From Xenorhabdus nematophila ATCC 19061 (GTDB lineage Bacteria > Pseudomonadota > Gammaproteobacteria > Enterobacterales > Enterobacteriaceae): a stretch of DNA of 64,000 nt. Of the stretch, positions 51,276 to 62,725 are shown one piece after another (the stretch's first letter is position 1; each line of letters begins with the position of its first letter). The notes beneath the pieces were generated by a model, which saw nothing but the letters and a program-made list of their open reading frames with translations, was not told where the DNA came from and did not search any database. Made by a program: the position numbers and the translations under genes. Location of the stretch: positions 310,001 to 374,000 of the forward strand of contig NC_014228.1 of the NCBI RefSeq assembly GCF_000252955.1, read 5' to 3'.

Positions 51276-52481
51276 TTATTTAGATGTCCTTTGGACAAAC
51301 CAATAACTCGCCAATCCACCTAATACCACAGCAGCCATGATCAATGGTGTCAGCCCGGCCAGTCTGGATTCCAGTAGTGCACCAAAACAGAGATAGCCAA
51401 CAGGTACAGAAAGGAACCTAGTAGAGGAAAAGAAGGTCATGATACGGCCAAATAAATTTTCGGGTACCTGACGTTGAATCAGTGTGATTTCAACGGGAGC
51501 AGAAAAGCCAATACAAAGGCCAATCGCGAAAAGCTGAGCATATAAGGCATATTGCCCGCTGAATAAGTTCAGAGATAGCAGGAATAGTGCGAGCAAGCTG
51601 TAGCCAGAAAGGATGATGCGGTGGCTGGAAAAATACTTGCCATAAGCACCATATAATAATGAAGAAAACGTTGTCCCCACGCCAAAGCAGGTCATTGAAA
51701 TACCGAGACTCAGAATGGAATTGAATTCTTGTTTATTCACATACGGTAAATAAACAATTAAGAAGGGTGAAAGAACAAAATTCACAATTGAGCTTATCAT
51801 CAATACTGAGAATAGTTCTTTTTCGGATCTTATGTATCTGAGAGCCTCAAGAAAATAGTGGCGTGGGCGGAAAGGTGTTTCAACCACTTCATTGATATTG
51901 GCGACAAAATGCTTTTTCAGAATAATGATCCCCAAAGTAACAATTAAAAAGCTTATTGCATCAAAATACAGGGCGTTGATCGTACCAAGCAGGGCAATAA
52001 TCAATGAACCAATGACGGGGCCAATCAAGTCGCAAATATTCTCAATCGTGCTATTGATACCATTGATCAACTCATGTTCGCTTTTATTCCGTTTGATCTC
52101 TTTAGCCAGCATGACATCTTTTGCCAGACGTCCCGAAGAATCCAGAATAGTGGAAAAGATGAGTAAAACCGCCAGCAGGTAAAAGTGCAGAATATCCATA
52201 GTATAAAATACAGGTATCAGCAGGACACTCAGGAAATTGACTGCATCAGATAACAGTGAAATGCGAAAGGCACCGTATTTATCAACCCATTGTGCGCTAA
52301 AGAAAATGGAGAGGATTAACGGCAGGATCTTGGCTGACATGACGGTTGCGACGAGAAGTGGGCTCCCTGATATTTCGAGAATCAACCACGGAATCGCAAT
52401 TTCGGTAATGGCGTTTCCTAAGATGGAAACGCCATTTAATGCCAGTAAACCACTTACTTGAAAAGGTATGCGTCTGGTCAT
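51276..52481 (-). CDS. MFS transporter, exporter-like
   Basis: 401 residues with about 12 membrane segments. The N-terminal LNGVSILGNAITEIAIPWL and the loop DKYGAFRISLLSDAVNFLSV resemble the MFS_3/TMS effector group that includes enterobactin and macrolide exporters. Substrate unknown. The ATG lies 12 bp after the mscM stop with AGGAG about 20 nt upstream, at the end of mscM; a four-codon frame (MTFT) between them may help coupling. Not part of the conserved psd-mscM neighbourhood in E. coli. Confidence 0.85.
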   Translation of the reverse strand: MTRRIPFQVSGLLALNGVSILGNAITEIAIPWLILEISGSPLLVATVMSAKILPLILSIFFSAQWVDKYGAFRISLLSDAVNFLSVLLIPVFYTMDILHFYLLAVLLIFSTILDSSGRLAKDVMLAKEIKRNKSEHELINGINSTIENICDLIGPVIGSLIIALLGTINALYFDAISFLIVTLGIIILKKHFVANINEVVETPFRPRHYFLEALRYIRSEKELFSVLMISSIVNFVLSPFLIVYLPYVNKQEFNSILSLGISMTCFGVGTTFSSLLYGAYGKYFSSHRIILSGYSLLALFLLSLNLFSGQYALYAQLFAIGLCIGFSAPVEITLIQRQVPENLFGRIMTFFSSTRFLSVPVGYLCFGALLESRLAGLTPLIMAAVVLGGLASYWFVQRTSK

Positions 52482-52493
52482 GTAAAAGTCATT

Positions 52494-55400
52494 TTATAAT
52501 TCTCCTGGCTTACGCGGAGGATTGCGACCCGAAATATTGGTTGTGGCGCTACGGATTTCCTGCCCAAAAATATCAACACGTGCCTGAAATGGCGGGAATG
52601 GCAACGTAATATCGTGTTTGTGAAATTCCTGCAAAATGTGTTGATGCACTTCATGGCGTGCAGGCATACGGTGTCCCATTTCTGCGGCATAAGCACGCAA
52701 TTCGTAAATTTGGATACCCTGTTGTAGATCCACTAAGTAGGCTTCCGGCATCGGATTATCCAGAATCAATGGTGAGCTTTTAGCGGCGGCCATCAAGATA
52801 TCTGTCGCTTTTGCCGATTCAGTTCCCACAGGCACGGGGATAGTCAGAACGATACGGGTGATTGTATCTGACAGTGACCAGTTGATAAATTGTTCAGTAA
52901 TGAATGCCTTATTGGGAACAATAATTTCTTTTCTGTCCCAGTCAGACAGTGTTGTTGCCCGTGTGTTTATCTTTGTGATGCTGCCGGTCAGGCCACGAAT
53001 AGTCACGGTATCACCAATTCGGATCGGCTTCTCAAACAAGATAATCAGGCCGGAAATAATGTTGGTGAAGATCTCTTGTAAACCAAAGCCAAGACCGACC
53101 CCCATTGCGGCAATCAGCCATTGCAGTTTTGACCACTCCAGACCAATTAACGAAAAACCCACCAGACCACCAATAAGGGTAATGCTGTATTTAGTCAGCG
53201 TCGTAATGGCATAACCCGTGCCCGGTGTCAGTTCCAAATGCTGTAACAAGGCGAGTTCCAACAGTGCGGGGAGGTTGCGGACAAGTTGCGTCGTAATGAC
53301 GATAATTAAGATCGCAATCAACACTGAGCCCATCGTGATTGGCTGAACCGTATCGACCCCGTTGATAGTGGTACTGACATCCCAAAGACGGATATTTTCA
53401 AGGAAAGAGAAAGCGGAATGCAGTTCAGACCACAAGAGAATCAGTGAAACGAGGGCGATCATCGTCAGGATAGAACGCACCAGCCCTAACGACTGAGCAC
53501 TGATTGCATCTAAATCAATGACAGGTTCTTCTACTTCGATTGCACCTTCTACGCTGCTATTGATATTAGATGTGTCTTCTTCACTTTTAGCGCGTTGAGC
53601 CAATATTTCTGCACGACGTTGTTTGGCTCGCTCAAAGGCAATTTTGCGCCTCTGAATCAGCATCCATCGACGAACAATGTGGTAAATAACCAGCAAAAAG
53701 AACCAGATGGCAACAGAGGTTTCCAAACGTCCCAGCAGAGCTTGTGAGGTTTGCAGATAGCCGAGGATCGCAGCAAGTACTGCCAAAATCGGGGCAGAAA
53801 GCAATATCCACCATAAAACGGTGTTGATGAGGTTTTCGCCTGCACCCTGCTTATCCATGTAAAGTGGAATACCGGCGCGTTTTAAGCTGCTGGTGACCAG
53901 ACTCAGGAAAACACAGAGCACGATAAAGCAGAGTCTGCCGAGAGTGGCGGTAAATTCCCGGTCACTGTAATGATCAAAGGTGATCAGCGCCATCATGAGG
54001 GGCACAATCAGGAAAATGGAAAGGCGATAGAAACTCATTGCCCGTTTTATGCGTTCTTCCGGCCAACGAAAGTGAGCGATAAATAAGCCATTGGGATGGG
54101 CAAATGCGGCACTGAGCATAAAGATCCACAAAACAGGGGTTGTTTCACGTACTCCATTGCCAATTGCATTAGCCATCGGATATTGCCAGGCATTTTGCAG
54201 ACCATAACCAATGGCTGACCAGAGCATGGGGAGGGGCAATGCCGCGACGATAGCCCAGAAAACAGTACGCAGGGTAAGGGTGAAATGATCTTGGGTCACT
54301 TTACCGATACGATTACTGGAGCGCTCAAGAAAGGCATGGTATTGGCGGTGTGAGCTGATGCTGAAAATCACCAGCAGTAAAGTACCTACCAAATAGAGCA
54401 GAGTGTCCTGCGTGGTCAGCATACTGTGGATTGCGCCACCCAGCTGCGAGAATGTATCCAGAGACAGCAGACGGGTCAGATCCTGTACCACCAGCAGCGG
54501 ATAATGCAACGAAATGGGGTTAACATCCGCGACCCAGAACAGATAACGGTGGGCTGTATCCTGCACTTCTTTCAGTGTGTCGTTTAACTGGCTGGTGGCG
54601 ACTTTGAGTTTGGTCAGCTCCAGTATTTCGTTGTCATATCCTGAAAGCAGAGAGCTTAATAATTCTTTCCGGGTACGGATAAGCGACTGATAGACTTGTT
54701 TTTGTGCCGGAGTCAGGGCGTTATACGAAGAAGATGCTTGATCTGTGTCCCGTTGGGAACGTTCCAGCATTTCCTCATATTTCAATCTTTCAACCCGCAA
54801 TTCAACAATGTTTCTGTCAAGTTGCTGGGATTTGGGCATATCAGGGATACGGGTGACTTGTGCCCTTAAGGCTTCCCCAAGTGCGGTTGAATCCTTTAGC
54901 CATTGTGCTTGTTCACGAATGGTATTCAGTGTCTGGCGAACCTGCAGAATATCGTTGGCCGCTTTGCGTTGTTGTGAGCCAATGACATCCATGCTCTGGG
55001 TTTGCTGGCTCAGCATCTGCGACAGTTGGCGGTTTTGTTGGAGTTCATCCAACAAAAATTGTGGCAACTTCCCGCCACTCTGTTCTGCCAGCATTTCAGT
55101 ATGCTCAAGTGCGGATTCTGCTTTTTGCTGGCGCTGGATGCTTAACCGACTGCGCAATTGCTGGAGTTTGAGATCCAACCGCTGATAGCGTTTTTTAAAT
55201 AAATCGGTGCGTATGCGGGCAATTTCCTGCCGATTATTGGCAGAAAGTTGTGCCATCTCCAGTTCATTGGTGACGGCCTTGCGAGCGCTGACTTCAGCCT
55301 GGGCAAGGGTCAGTTGTGCTTCAGCCAACGGCGTGCCGGGTGAACCCAAGGTCTGGAGACGGGATGTCGCTTCAGCGAGCAGGCGTTTTGCCTCAACTTG

Positions 55401-55838
55401 TTGCTGAGGCAATTGGTTCATGGAGTCACTGATTTCCCGGGTTTTATCCTGCTCTTGTTGTAGCTGGTGTCCCTGATCCAGCAATTGGCTGCTGATCTGG
55501 ATAATCTGTTGCTCTAAGCTGCTGGTAGATTGATTCGCGGGAATAGGGGGAACCGCATCACTTTCAGCCAGAATTTTCTGGCGCAACTCTTTGATGATGG
55601 CAGGAAAATCATCAATGGCCTGTTGATATTTCTGAATGCGTTGATTGGTGGCTTTTGTATCATTAGCCCAACTTTCTGCCCCTTGAAGTACTTGCGCGAT
55701 TTCAGCATCTTTCGGACTTTTATTACCGCTGACTTGCTTCAGCTCTGGCTTCAGTTGGATTTCATCCAGCGGTGTTATAGCAGCCAAAGCCGGATTCGCA
55801 ATCAACAGGCTGAGAAGTAAACTGATAATCAGGCGCAC
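52494..55838 (-). CDS. mscM: Miniconductance mechanosensitive channel MscM (YjeP)
   Basis: 1114 residues (1107 in E. coli). Signal peptide MRLIISLLLSLLIANPALAA, a long periplasmic coiled-coil domain to about residue 470, some ten membrane segments, then the MscS-like pore and beta domain (GLGFGLQEIFTNIISGLIIL, and GDTVTIRGLTGSITKI). It opens under osmotic downshock. GTG start with AAGGAG 9 nt upstream. Downstream of psd by 26 bp, as in E. coli, so cotranscribed. Confidence 0.96.
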   Translation of the reverse strand: MRLIISLLLSLLIANPALAAITPLDEIQLKPELKQVSGNKSPKDAEIAQVLQGAESWANDTKATNQRIQKYQQAIDDFPAIIKELRQKILAESDAVPPIPANQSTSSLEQQIIQISSQLLDQGHQLQQEQDKTREISDSMNQLPQQQVEAKRLLAEATSRLQTLGSPGTPLAEAQLTLAQAEVSARKAVTNELEMAQLSANNRQEIARIRTDLFKKRYQRLDLKLQQLRSRLSIQRQQKAESALEHTEMLAEQSGGKLPQFLLDELQQNRQLSQMLSQQTQSMDVIGSQQRKAANDILQVRQTLNTIREQAQWLKDSTALGEALRAQVTRIPDMPKSQQLDRNIVELRVERLKYEEMLERSQRDTDQASSSYNALTPAQKQVYQSLIRTRKELLSSLLSGYDNEILELTKLKVATSQLNDTLKEVQDTAHRYLFWVADVNPISLHYPLLVVQDLTRLLSLDTFSQLGGAIHSMLTTQDTLLYLVGTLLLVIFSISSHRQYHAFLERSSNRIGKVTQDHFTLTLRTVFWAIVAALPLPMLWSAIGYGLQNAWQYPMANAIGNGVRETTPVLWIFMLSAAFAHPNGLFIAHFRWPEERIKRAMSFYRLSIFLIVPLMMALITFDHYSDREFTATLGRLCFIVLCVFLSLVTSSLKRAGIPLYMDKQGAGENLINTVLWWILLSAPILAVLAAILGYLQTSQALLGRLETSVAIWFFLLVIYHIVRRWMLIQRRKIAFERAKQRRAEILAQRAKSEEDTSNINSSVEGAIEVEEPVIDLDAISAQSLGLVRSILTMIALVSLILLWSELHSAFSFLENIRLWDVSTTINGVDTVQPITMGSVLIAILIIVITTQLVRNLPALLELALLQHLELTPGTGYAITTLTKYSITLIGGLVGFSLIGLEWSKLQWLIAAMGVGLGFGLQEIFTNIISGLIILFEKPIRIGDTVTIRGLTGSITKINTRATTLSDWDRKEIIVPNKAFITEQFINWSLSDTITRIVLTIPVPVGTESAKATDILMAAAKSSPLILDNPMPEAYLVDLQQGIQIYELRAYAAEMGHRMPARHEVHQHILQEFHKHDITLPFPPFQARVDIFGQEIRSATTNISGRNPPRKPGEL

Positions 55839-55864
55839 AATAAGGGGCTCCTTGGTGTTTAAAA

Positions 55865-56785
55865 TTAGCTGACAATATCTTGGTTCAATGACTCATCAGC
55901 ATTCACTGCGGGCTCTTCCGGCATAACTGACTGAGCCATCAGACCCCCCATGCGGGTTTGTGAGCCACTGTATAAGTTATTGGCAAAATTAATCTGATTG
56001 GGGGCGAACAGGCTAATCACGGTTGAACCCAGCTTGAAGCGTCCCATTTCTTCCCCCTTCTTGAGAGAAACCGCGCCTTCCTCGCCTTCTGCGGGATAGG
56101 TCCAGCGTTTGATGATACCTTCACGCGGTGGTGTGACACAGCCACTCCAGACGGTTTCAATACTGCCGACAATGGTTGCACCAACCAGAATCTGTACCAT
56201 TAGCCCGAATGCGGTGTCAAACAGGCAGATAACACGCTCATTACGGGCGAATAAGTTAGGGACATTCGCCGCCGTTAATGGATTGACTGAAAACAGATCG
56301 CCAGGGACATAAATCATCTCTTTTAGTACGCCGTCGCATGGCATATGGACACAATGATAGTCTTTTGGTGATAAGTAAATTGTCACAAACTGACCGTCAC
56401 GGAACTGTTCGGCCAATTGGTGCTGTCCCGCCAGCAGCGCTTCGACGGTGTAATAGTGACCTTTGGCCTGAATAATTTGATCTTCACGGATAGCACCGAG
56501 TTGGCTGACGGCTCCGTCAGCGGGCAAAGCCAGTTGATTGGCTTCATTGACGATAGGGCGAATGTCCTCTTTCAGAGGACGAACAAAAAATTCATTAAAT
56601 GTTGAATAAGCAGTGAATGAGGGATTTTTTGCCTCATTCATGTCTACTTTATAGGCTTTGGCGAAGGTCTTGATTGCAAGCTGTGTCAGCCAGCCCGCCT
56701 TTTTATTGGCAAACCAGCCAGCCAAGTGTGTAATACATTGTTTTGGAAGTAAATATTGCAACCTGATTTTAATGTTATCCAGCAC
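55865..56785 (-). CDS. psd: Phosphatidylserine decarboxylase Psd
   Basis: 306 residues from the GTG at 56785 ([21 protein letters not shown] upstream). Frame open further to 56845 but those residues are unlike the family. The proenzyme self-cleaves in FKLGSTVI, between Gly and Ser, leaving a pyruvoyl group; HYCVHMP-type His ([10 protein letters not shown]) and [12 protein letters not shown] are present. It makes phosphatidylethanolamine in the inner membrane. Second gene of rsgA-psd-mscM. Confidence 0.96.
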   Translation of the reverse strand: MLDNIKIRLQYLLPKQCITHLAGWFANKKAGWLTQLAIKTFAKAYKVDMNEAKNPSFTAYSTFNEFFVRPLKEDIRPIVNEANQLALPADGAVSQLGAIREDQIIQAKGHYYTVEALLAGQHQLAEQFRDGQFVTIYLSPKDYHCVHMPCDGVLKEMIYVPGDLFSVNPLTAANVPNLFARNERVICLFDTAFGLMVQILVGATIVGSIETVWSGCVTPPREGIIKRWTYPAEGEEGAVSLKKGEEMGRFKLGSTVISLFAPNQINFANNLYSGSQTRMGGLMAQSVMPEEPAVNADESLNQDIVS

Positions 56786-56879
56786 GTCAACCTCTTGGAT
56801 TTTTTCTTGGCAAATTGGACAAAAGCCTACCATTGTACCTGTCATTATTTTGAATGTCAGGGTATCGTTAATTATTGTC

Positions 56880-57938
56880 TTATTTTTGACCGTCTGTGAA
56901 ATTTCGGCGTGGTTTAACTTGTGCCATACTTTCTAAGATCCGGTGATAGTTCTCAAAGCGCTCTTCTGTAATATCACCTTGTTCCAATGCTTCTCTCAGG
57001 GCACAGCCTGGATCATCTTGATGTTTGCAATCGCGGAATTTACATCCCCCCAAGTATTTACGAAACTCCACAAAGCCTTGTGTCACTTGCTCTGGCGTTA
57101 AATGCCATAAACCAAACTCACGAACTCCCGGAGAGTCGATCACATCTCCGCCCAAAGGGAAATGATAAAGACGCGAGGCCGTGGTGGTATGTTGACCAAG
57201 GCCAGAATTATCAGAGACTTCATTAACCAGAATATCTTCTTCGTCATCAGGCAGCAGGGTATTGAGCAGACTGGATTTGCCAACGCCGGATTGCCCCGCA
57301 AAGATACTGATTTTGTCAGCCAACTGGGAGATAAGTTCAGGAATACCTTCGCCGGTCTGGCTGGAAACTTCCAGTACGCGATAACCGATATCACGGTAGA
57401 TATCCATGACACCATTGACCCATTCACGGCTTTCCGCATCCAGTAGATCGATTTTATTGAGAACGATCAAAGGCTCGATATTGAGTGTTTCACATGCAAC
57501 TAAATAGCGATCGATAATATTCAGTGAGAGTTCCGGCAAGATAGCAGAAACAATCACGATTTGGTTGATATTTGATGCAATCGGTTTGATACCATCATAG
57601 TAATCGGGACGTGTAAGAACAGAGGTGCGTTCATGAACCGCTTCTACGATCCCATTAACTTTGACATCAGACTGTCGCTGTAATGCGGGACGCCATACGA
57701 CACGATCGCCAGTGACTAACGAACGAATCGTCCTGCGGATATTGCAACGCTGTATGGAAGAGTCAGTAGCTTCAATATCGGCATGTTGCCCGAATCGGCT
57801 GATGACTCGCCCTTCCTGCGGTTCACCCAACTGGCTGTCATCCATTTCTGGTTTCTTGGACTCAGCCTTGTTCAGCCTGCGCTGATGGTTGGCTTGCACA
57901 CGGCGTTGCTGCCCTTTGGAGAGTTTACTTTTAGCCAC
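56880..57938 (-). CDS. rsgA: Ribosome small-subunit-dependent GTPase RsgA
   Basis: 352 residues (350 in E. coli). N-terminal OB fold, then a circularly permuted GTPase in which NKID (G4) comes before [12 protein letters not shown] (G1) and DSPGVREF (G3), then the zinc knuckle [14 protein letters not shown]. It checks 30S subunit maturation. Divergent from orn. Confidence 0.97.
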   Translation of the reverse strand: MAKSKLSKGQQRRVQANHQRRLNKAESKKPEMDDSQLGEPQEGRVISRFGQHADIEATDSSIQRCNIRRTIRSLVTGDRVVWRPALQRQSDVKVNGIVEAVHERTSVLTRPDYYDGIKPIASNINQIVIVSAILPELSLNIIDRYLVACETLNIEPLIVLNKIDLLDAESREWVNGVMDIYRDIGYRVLEVSSQTGEGIPELISQLADKISIFAGQSGVGKSSLLNTLLPDDEEDILVNEVSDNSGLGQHTTTASRLYHFPLGGDVIDSPGVREFGLWHLTPEQVTQGFVEFRKYLGGCKFRDCKHQDDPGCALREALEQGDITEERFENYHRILESMAQVKPRRNFTDGQK

Positions 57939-58049
57939 TGAACCTCACTTATTTTCTCTATACTTGCTGATTATCGCTGTGAGTGATCAAAAAAGTTATG
58001 ATACATCACGGATACAGACTACCTGTTTTGAAGGAAACTAGGATATATC

Positions 58050-58595
58050 ATGTCAAAAAGTGAGAACAATCTTATCTGGATAGATTTAGAGATGACCGGG
58101 TTAGATCCAGAACGTGATCGCATAATTGAAATTGCGACCATCGTTACCGATTCGGAATTGAATATCCTTGCAGAAGGGCCTGTCATTGCGGTACATCAGT
58201 CTGATGAACAGCTGGCATTGATGGATGACTGGAATATACGGACGCACACAGGAAGCGGATTGGTTGAACGTGTGAAACAGAGCCAGTGTGATGATGCGCA
58301 GGCAGAAAAAGCGACCATCGCTTTTTTAGAGCAGTGGGTGCCGGCAGGAAAATCACCCATTTGTGGTAATAGTGTCGGGCAGGATCGTCGTTTTCTGTTT
58401 CGTTATATGCCGGAATTGGAAAAATATTTTCACTACCGTTATCTGGATGTCAGTACGCTCAAGGAGCTGGCTCGTCGTTGGAAACCTGAATTGTTATCAG
58501 AGTTCAGCAAGAAAAATACCCATCAGGCTTTGGATGATATTCGGGAATCCATTGCCGAATTGGTGTATTACCGCGAGCATTTTATCCAGAAATAA
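58050..58595 (+). CDS. orn: Oligoribonuclease Orn
   Basis: 181 residues, the E. coli length. DEDDh exonuclease: [12 protein letters not shown] (Asp-Glu), [12 protein letters not shown] (Asp) and [11 protein letters not shown] (His...Asp). It degrades 2-5 nt RNA fragments and pGpG to nucleotides. AAGGAAA precedes the ATG. Confidence 0.98.
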   Translation: MSKSENNLIWIDLEMTGLDPERDRIIEIATIVTDSELNILAEGPVIAVHQSDEQLALMDDWNIRTHTGSGLVERVKQSQCDDAQAEKATIAFLEQWVPAGKSPICGNSVGQDRRFLFRYMPELEKYFHYRYLDVSTLKELARRWKPELLSEFSKKNTHQALDDIRESIAELVYYREHFIQK

Positions 58596-58794
58596 AGGGC
58601 TGTATCGGTATCGGTTTGCTTGTATGTAAAGCCATCTCAGGTTGATGATTAAGCGGATGATTTGTAGGTTTAATCATCAATCAGAGAAAAAACACGATTT
58701 TTTGTCTGCAGGGGCTTGCCACAAGAATAATTTCTCGTATAATGCGCACCCCGTACCGATGAATAATTTCAACAGTACGCGTACCAAAATGTAA

Positions 58795-58870
<76 letters not shown>

Positions 58871-58977
58871 AATCGAATTTAAATATTTTGGTATCTGAAT
58901 ATCGAAGGCCAATATTTTCAAAGGCTGATGGTTTTGAAAATTAATGGTTTTGAAAAATAATAGTTGCCATCGCTAAT

Positions 58978-59053
<76 letters not shown>

Positions 59054-59094
59054 GATTCAGGACGGCAGATTTCAATGAAATCTGCAAGTCATAG

Positions 59095-59119
59095 AAAAAG
59101 CGCCGAAAGGCGCTTTTTT
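59095..59119 (+). terminator. Terminator of the tRNA-Gly pair
   Basis: Stem AAAAAGCGCC/GGCGCTTTTT with GAAA loop and T tail, 41 bp after copy 2. It would also serve the iorAB-like gene on the other strand only weakly. Confidence 0.92.
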
Positions 59120-59190
59120 CGTTTCCGACATCACCCATTAGCAAAGTTAGCTGTAAACCCTGGCACGATGCCTGATAGAACGGGGAACAG

Positions 59191-62100
59191 TCACATTGCT
59201 TTTTTCAGTTCTTTCAGTAAGTTTTTCTTACGTTCCATCATATTTTCTATCGTTTTTTGTTTAACATGACCAAAACCTCGTACTTGATCGGGCAATACTG
59301 CAAGTTGCTGACAGATTGCCAAATTATTGCGATCCAGTTTATTGATCATAAAGTCGACTATTTGTTCATATTCAAGCAGTATGTTTCTTTCCTGTTTACG
59401 TTCTTCTTGATATCCGAAAATATCGAAAACAGTACCGCGCAGTGGTTTACATGCGGCTAAAAAGTGGAATAAAGGAATGATCCATGAGCCATACTCTCGT
59501 TTTGCGCGTTGGCCTGTGCGCGGATTTTTACGATTGAAAAGAGGAAAGCTTAGGTGAAAACGAATATTATCCACATTATCAAACTGTGAGCGGAGCTTAG
59601 CGAGAAAATCTGTTTTGACATAAAGGCGGGCAACTTCATACTCATCCTTATAGGCCATCAGTTTGAATAAGTTCTTAGCAACGGATTTAGTGAGTTCTTC
59701 TGCATCAATCTGCTGGGCGGCCATCTGAACTTGCGCTATGCGGCTGAGATAACGCATGGCATAACGTTCATTTTGATAATCAACCAGCAATTGATACCGG
59801 TTCATAATGAGATCATCCAGGCTTTCGAGCGTTTCTTGTGGATCAATATCCAAATGTTTCAGCAAGATCTCTGGTTGCTCCGCCGCGATTCGGCCTATGT
59901 GGAAAGCCCGGCGGGCATTATCTGCTGAATGTCCTAATTCTTGGATGGTTTTGTCGATAGAAGATAATGTGATGGGAAGTTTGCCGAGTTGCCAGGCATA
60001 ACCGATTAATATGATATTTATCTGATCTCTGTCCCCCACCAGATGAGCGGCCATCATCTCAGCATCAATGGAACGTAATTTTTGGATATGCTGGTTAAGG
60101 ATATTCAGCATATTCGGTTGATCCAAATCCAGCATAGGCGCCCGGAGCATTGCCCCGATTTGTGTTTCATGCGTATTCAAGAGGCATTTTGTTGAACCTC
60201 TCGACATCACTTCCAGTGAATTTTTCCCGGTTGCCGCAACTAAGTCAGCCGCGATAACTAAATTGGCACGTCCCCGATCAATTCTGACTTGATGTAGTTT
60301 ATTCGCATCATGGCATAACCGCACATGGGTGATGGCTGCCCCCCCTTTTTGAGCGAAGCCGGTAAAATTAAGCAAACTGACGGCGCAATTATCTAATTGC
60401 GCGGCATTGGCGAGTAGGTGCCCCGCGGTAACGATACCTGTCCCGCCGATACCCACTAACAAAATTTCATAGGGTGTTTCCATCGGGGCGAGTGTCGGCA
60501 GAGGTAATTCGGAAATAATGTTGTCTAAATCAGCCTGTGACATGACTTTGCTGAAATCAGAACGTGGATTGGCATTTTCGACAGTAATAAAACTGGGGCA
60601 AAAACCTTTTAGACAAGACAAGTCTGAGTTGCAAATATGCTGATCTATCCTGCGTTTTGTCCCTAAAGGGGTTTTGACCGGCGTGACGGCGAGGCAATTC
60701 GATTGTATCTGGCAGTCACCACATCCCTCACAAACTGACTCGTTAATGATGGCACGATGCGTCGCTTTTGGTAGCAACCCACGTTTTCTTTTGCGGCGCA
60801 ATTCTGTTGCACAGGCTTGATCATAGATGACCACTGTCACACCCACGATCTCCCGAAAACGCATTTGCACATCTTCGAGATAATCCCGTCCATAAAGTTT
60901 CACATTGGCGGGAAGGCGGATTTTCCCTTTATATTTATCAAGGTCATCCGTTACAACTGCGACCTCTTTTACACCTTCAGCCAGCATCAAAGAAGCAATT
61001 TGCGGTATGCTGATGTTGCCATCAAGTGGTTGCCCGCCCGTCATTGCCACAGCATCATTAAACAGCAATTTATAAGTAATGTGGCTTCCTGCTGCCACTG
61101 ATTGGCGAATGGCTAAATGACCCGAATGGAAATAGGTACCATCGCCTATATTCTGAAATACATGGGAACGGTTAACGAAAGGAGCATGTCCTATCCAATC
61201 GATACCTTCTCCCCCCATTGGCAAAAGGCCACTACCCGTATTGCGATCCATCCAGGCTGCCATGATATGGCAACCAATGCCGATTTGGGCGTGGCTTCCT
61301 TCCGGTAGTTTCGTTGACGTGCTATGAGGGCATCCGGCGCAGAAATAAGGTGTGCGTTTTGGCAACGTTGCATCATACGGAATGACCGAGGTTGACCACT
61401 CCAGAGGGACAGGGAGAGAGAGATTGAACTGTTGTAACCATTCGGCAAGCGGAGTCGCTATGCGGGAAGGGCGCAATTCAAGATCAGCAGGCAGCAGTTT
61501 TTGGCCAAGGTGGTTATGTTTACCGATCAGCCTGACATTTTTCTGTACCTTAACCAGATGATGAGCAAGCAGTATTTCAACGACAGCCGCTTTTTCTTCA
61601 ATAACAAAAATATGGGTGGCTTGGGCCGCGAGTTCGGTGAGCAGCGGCGATAAAGGATAAACCAGGCGGACATGAAGTAAAGCAACGCCTTGTTGTGCTA
61701 AGTCAGCAGGTGTCAGGCCTCCGACACGTAAAACTTCCATAACATCCTGATGAGCTTTTCCAACAGAAACCAATAAGGCTTGTGGATGTTTACAGGGGGA
61801 AAGGAGGCAATCAATGGGGTTAAGTCCGGCAAAATCTTCAACGGCTTTGAGTTTGTAGCACAGGCGTTTCTCAAGTTGTGGGCCGGGAAGATCAGGCCAG
61901 CGCCAGTGTAATCCATCAGGACCAGGATCAACATGAGGAATTTTATAATCAGGGAATGGTTTATTTTCCCTCACTGCTCCGCTTTCTACGGTTTCGCTGA
62001 TGGCCTTAAATCCTATCCATGCACCACTTACGCGTGATGCAGCCCAGCCCCATAAGCCGACATCAAGATAGTCAGCAGTCGATGCCGGATGCAAAACAGG

Positions 62101-62571
62101 CATACTCCATGACATCAAACTGAGATCGGATTGATGGGACAGAGAGGAAGAGACACAACCGTGATCATCTCCCAGGATAACCAAGACACCGCCGTGTGGT
62201 GAGGAGCCATAGGCATTGCCATGTCTTAAGGCATCTCCGGAACGATCAACTCCCGGCCCTTTCCCGTACCACATTCCGAAAACACCGCTCACTTGTCTGT
62301 CTGGATCAGATTCTACTTTTTGAGTACCTATCAGTGCATTTGCCGCAAGATCTTCATTGATGGCAGGTTGAAAACGAATATTGGCTTGAATAAGTTCTTT
62401 GCTGCGTTGCCATAATATTTGGTCTAAGCGGGCCAGGGGGGAACCGCGATAACCTGAAACGAATCCTGCTGTGTTAAGATTGTAAATCTCATCTAACTCA
62501 GCTTGAGCGAGTAGAAGGTCAACGAGAGCTTCAGTGCCTGTGACGAATTTAGAGTGATAATATCGAGCCAT
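59191..62571 (-). CDS. Indolepyruvate:ferredoxin oxidoreductase, fused alpha-beta form
   Basis: 1126 residues, single-chain version of IorA plus IorB. The N-terminal pyruvate:ferredoxin-oxidoreductase-type domain is followed by the TPP-binding region (CAGCPHSTSTKLP and NIGDGTYFHSGH), a ferredoxin-like CEGCGDC plus downstream Cys cluster for a 4Fe-4S centre near residue 620, then the gamma domain (GIGGTGIVTAGHLLA near residue 720) and a C-terminal domain. It decarboxylates aryl- or branched 2-oxo acids to acyl-CoA with ferredoxin as acceptor. Absent from E. coli K-12. Alone here, no neighbouring pathway genes. Confidence 0.93.
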   Translation of the reverse strand: MARYYHSKFVTGTEALVDLLLAQAELDEIYNLNTAGFVSGYRGSPLARLDQILWQRSKELIQANIRFQPAINEDLAANALIGTQKVESDPDRQVSGVFGMWYGKGPGVDRSGDALRHGNAYGSSPHGGVLVILGDDHGCVSSSLSHQSDLSLMSWSMPVLHPASTADYLDVGLWGWAASRVSGAWIGFKAISETVESGAVRENKPFPDYKIPHVDPGPDGLHWRWPDLPGPQLEKRLCYKLKAVEDFAGLNPIDCLLSPCKHPQALLVSVGKAHQDVMEVLRVGGLTPADLAQQGVALLHVRLVYPLSPLLTELAAQATHIFVIEEKAAVVEILLAHHLVKVQKNVRLIGKHNHLGQKLLPADLELRPSRIATPLAEWLQQFNLSLPVPLEWSTSVIPYDATLPKRTPYFCAGCPHSTSTKLPEGSHAQIGIGCHIMAAWMDRNTGSGLLPMGGEGIDWIGHAPFVNRSHVFQNIGDGTYFHSGHLAIRQSVAAGSHITYKLLFNDAVAMTGGQPLDGNISIPQIASLMLAEGVKEVAVVTDDLDKYKGKIRLPANVKLYGRDYLEDVQMRFREIVGVTVVIYDQACATELRRKRKRGLLPKATHRAIINESVCEGCGDCQIQSNCLAVTPVKTPLGTKRRIDQHICNSDLSCLKGFCPSFITVENANPRSDFSKVMSQADLDNIISELPLPTLAPMETPYEILLVGIGGTGIVTAGHLLANAAQLDNCAVSLLNFTGFAQKGGAAITHVRLCHDANKLHQVRIDRGRANLVIAADLVAATGKNSLEVMSRGSTKCLLNTHETQIGAMLRAPMLDLDQPNMLNILNQHIQKLRSIDAEMMAAHLVGDRDQINIILIGYAWQLGKLPITLSSIDKTIQELGHSADNARRAFHIGRIAAEQPEILLKHLDIDPQETLESLDDLIMNRYQLLVDYQNERYAMRYLSRIAQVQMAAQQIDAEELTKSVAKNLFKLMAYKDEYEVARLYVKTDFLAKLRSQFDNVDNIRFHLSFPLFNRKNPRTGQRAKREYGSWIIPLFHFLAACKPLRGTVFDIFGYQEERKQERNILLEYEQIVDFMINKLDRNNLAICQQLAVLPDQVRGFGHVKQKTIENMMERKKNLLKELKKAM

Positions 62572-62725
62572 GTTTTTGACCCTCTCTGGAGAGCATAATT
62601 ATCTAATTTGCAATCAAAATTGGAGCTAATCTATTTCCCTGAAATACTTACGACAAGCATAAATCTTATTAGATGTTGGTTAATTGTTTATTTAATGTTG
62701 CTTTTTGTGGTGCTCGGCTATCTTA

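Noticed and set aside
54745-55185. 146-codon plus-strand frame opposite mscM
   Set aside because: It mirrors the coiled-coil codons of mscM, giving a Cys/Ser/Trp-rich peptide; MscM is intact on the other strand.
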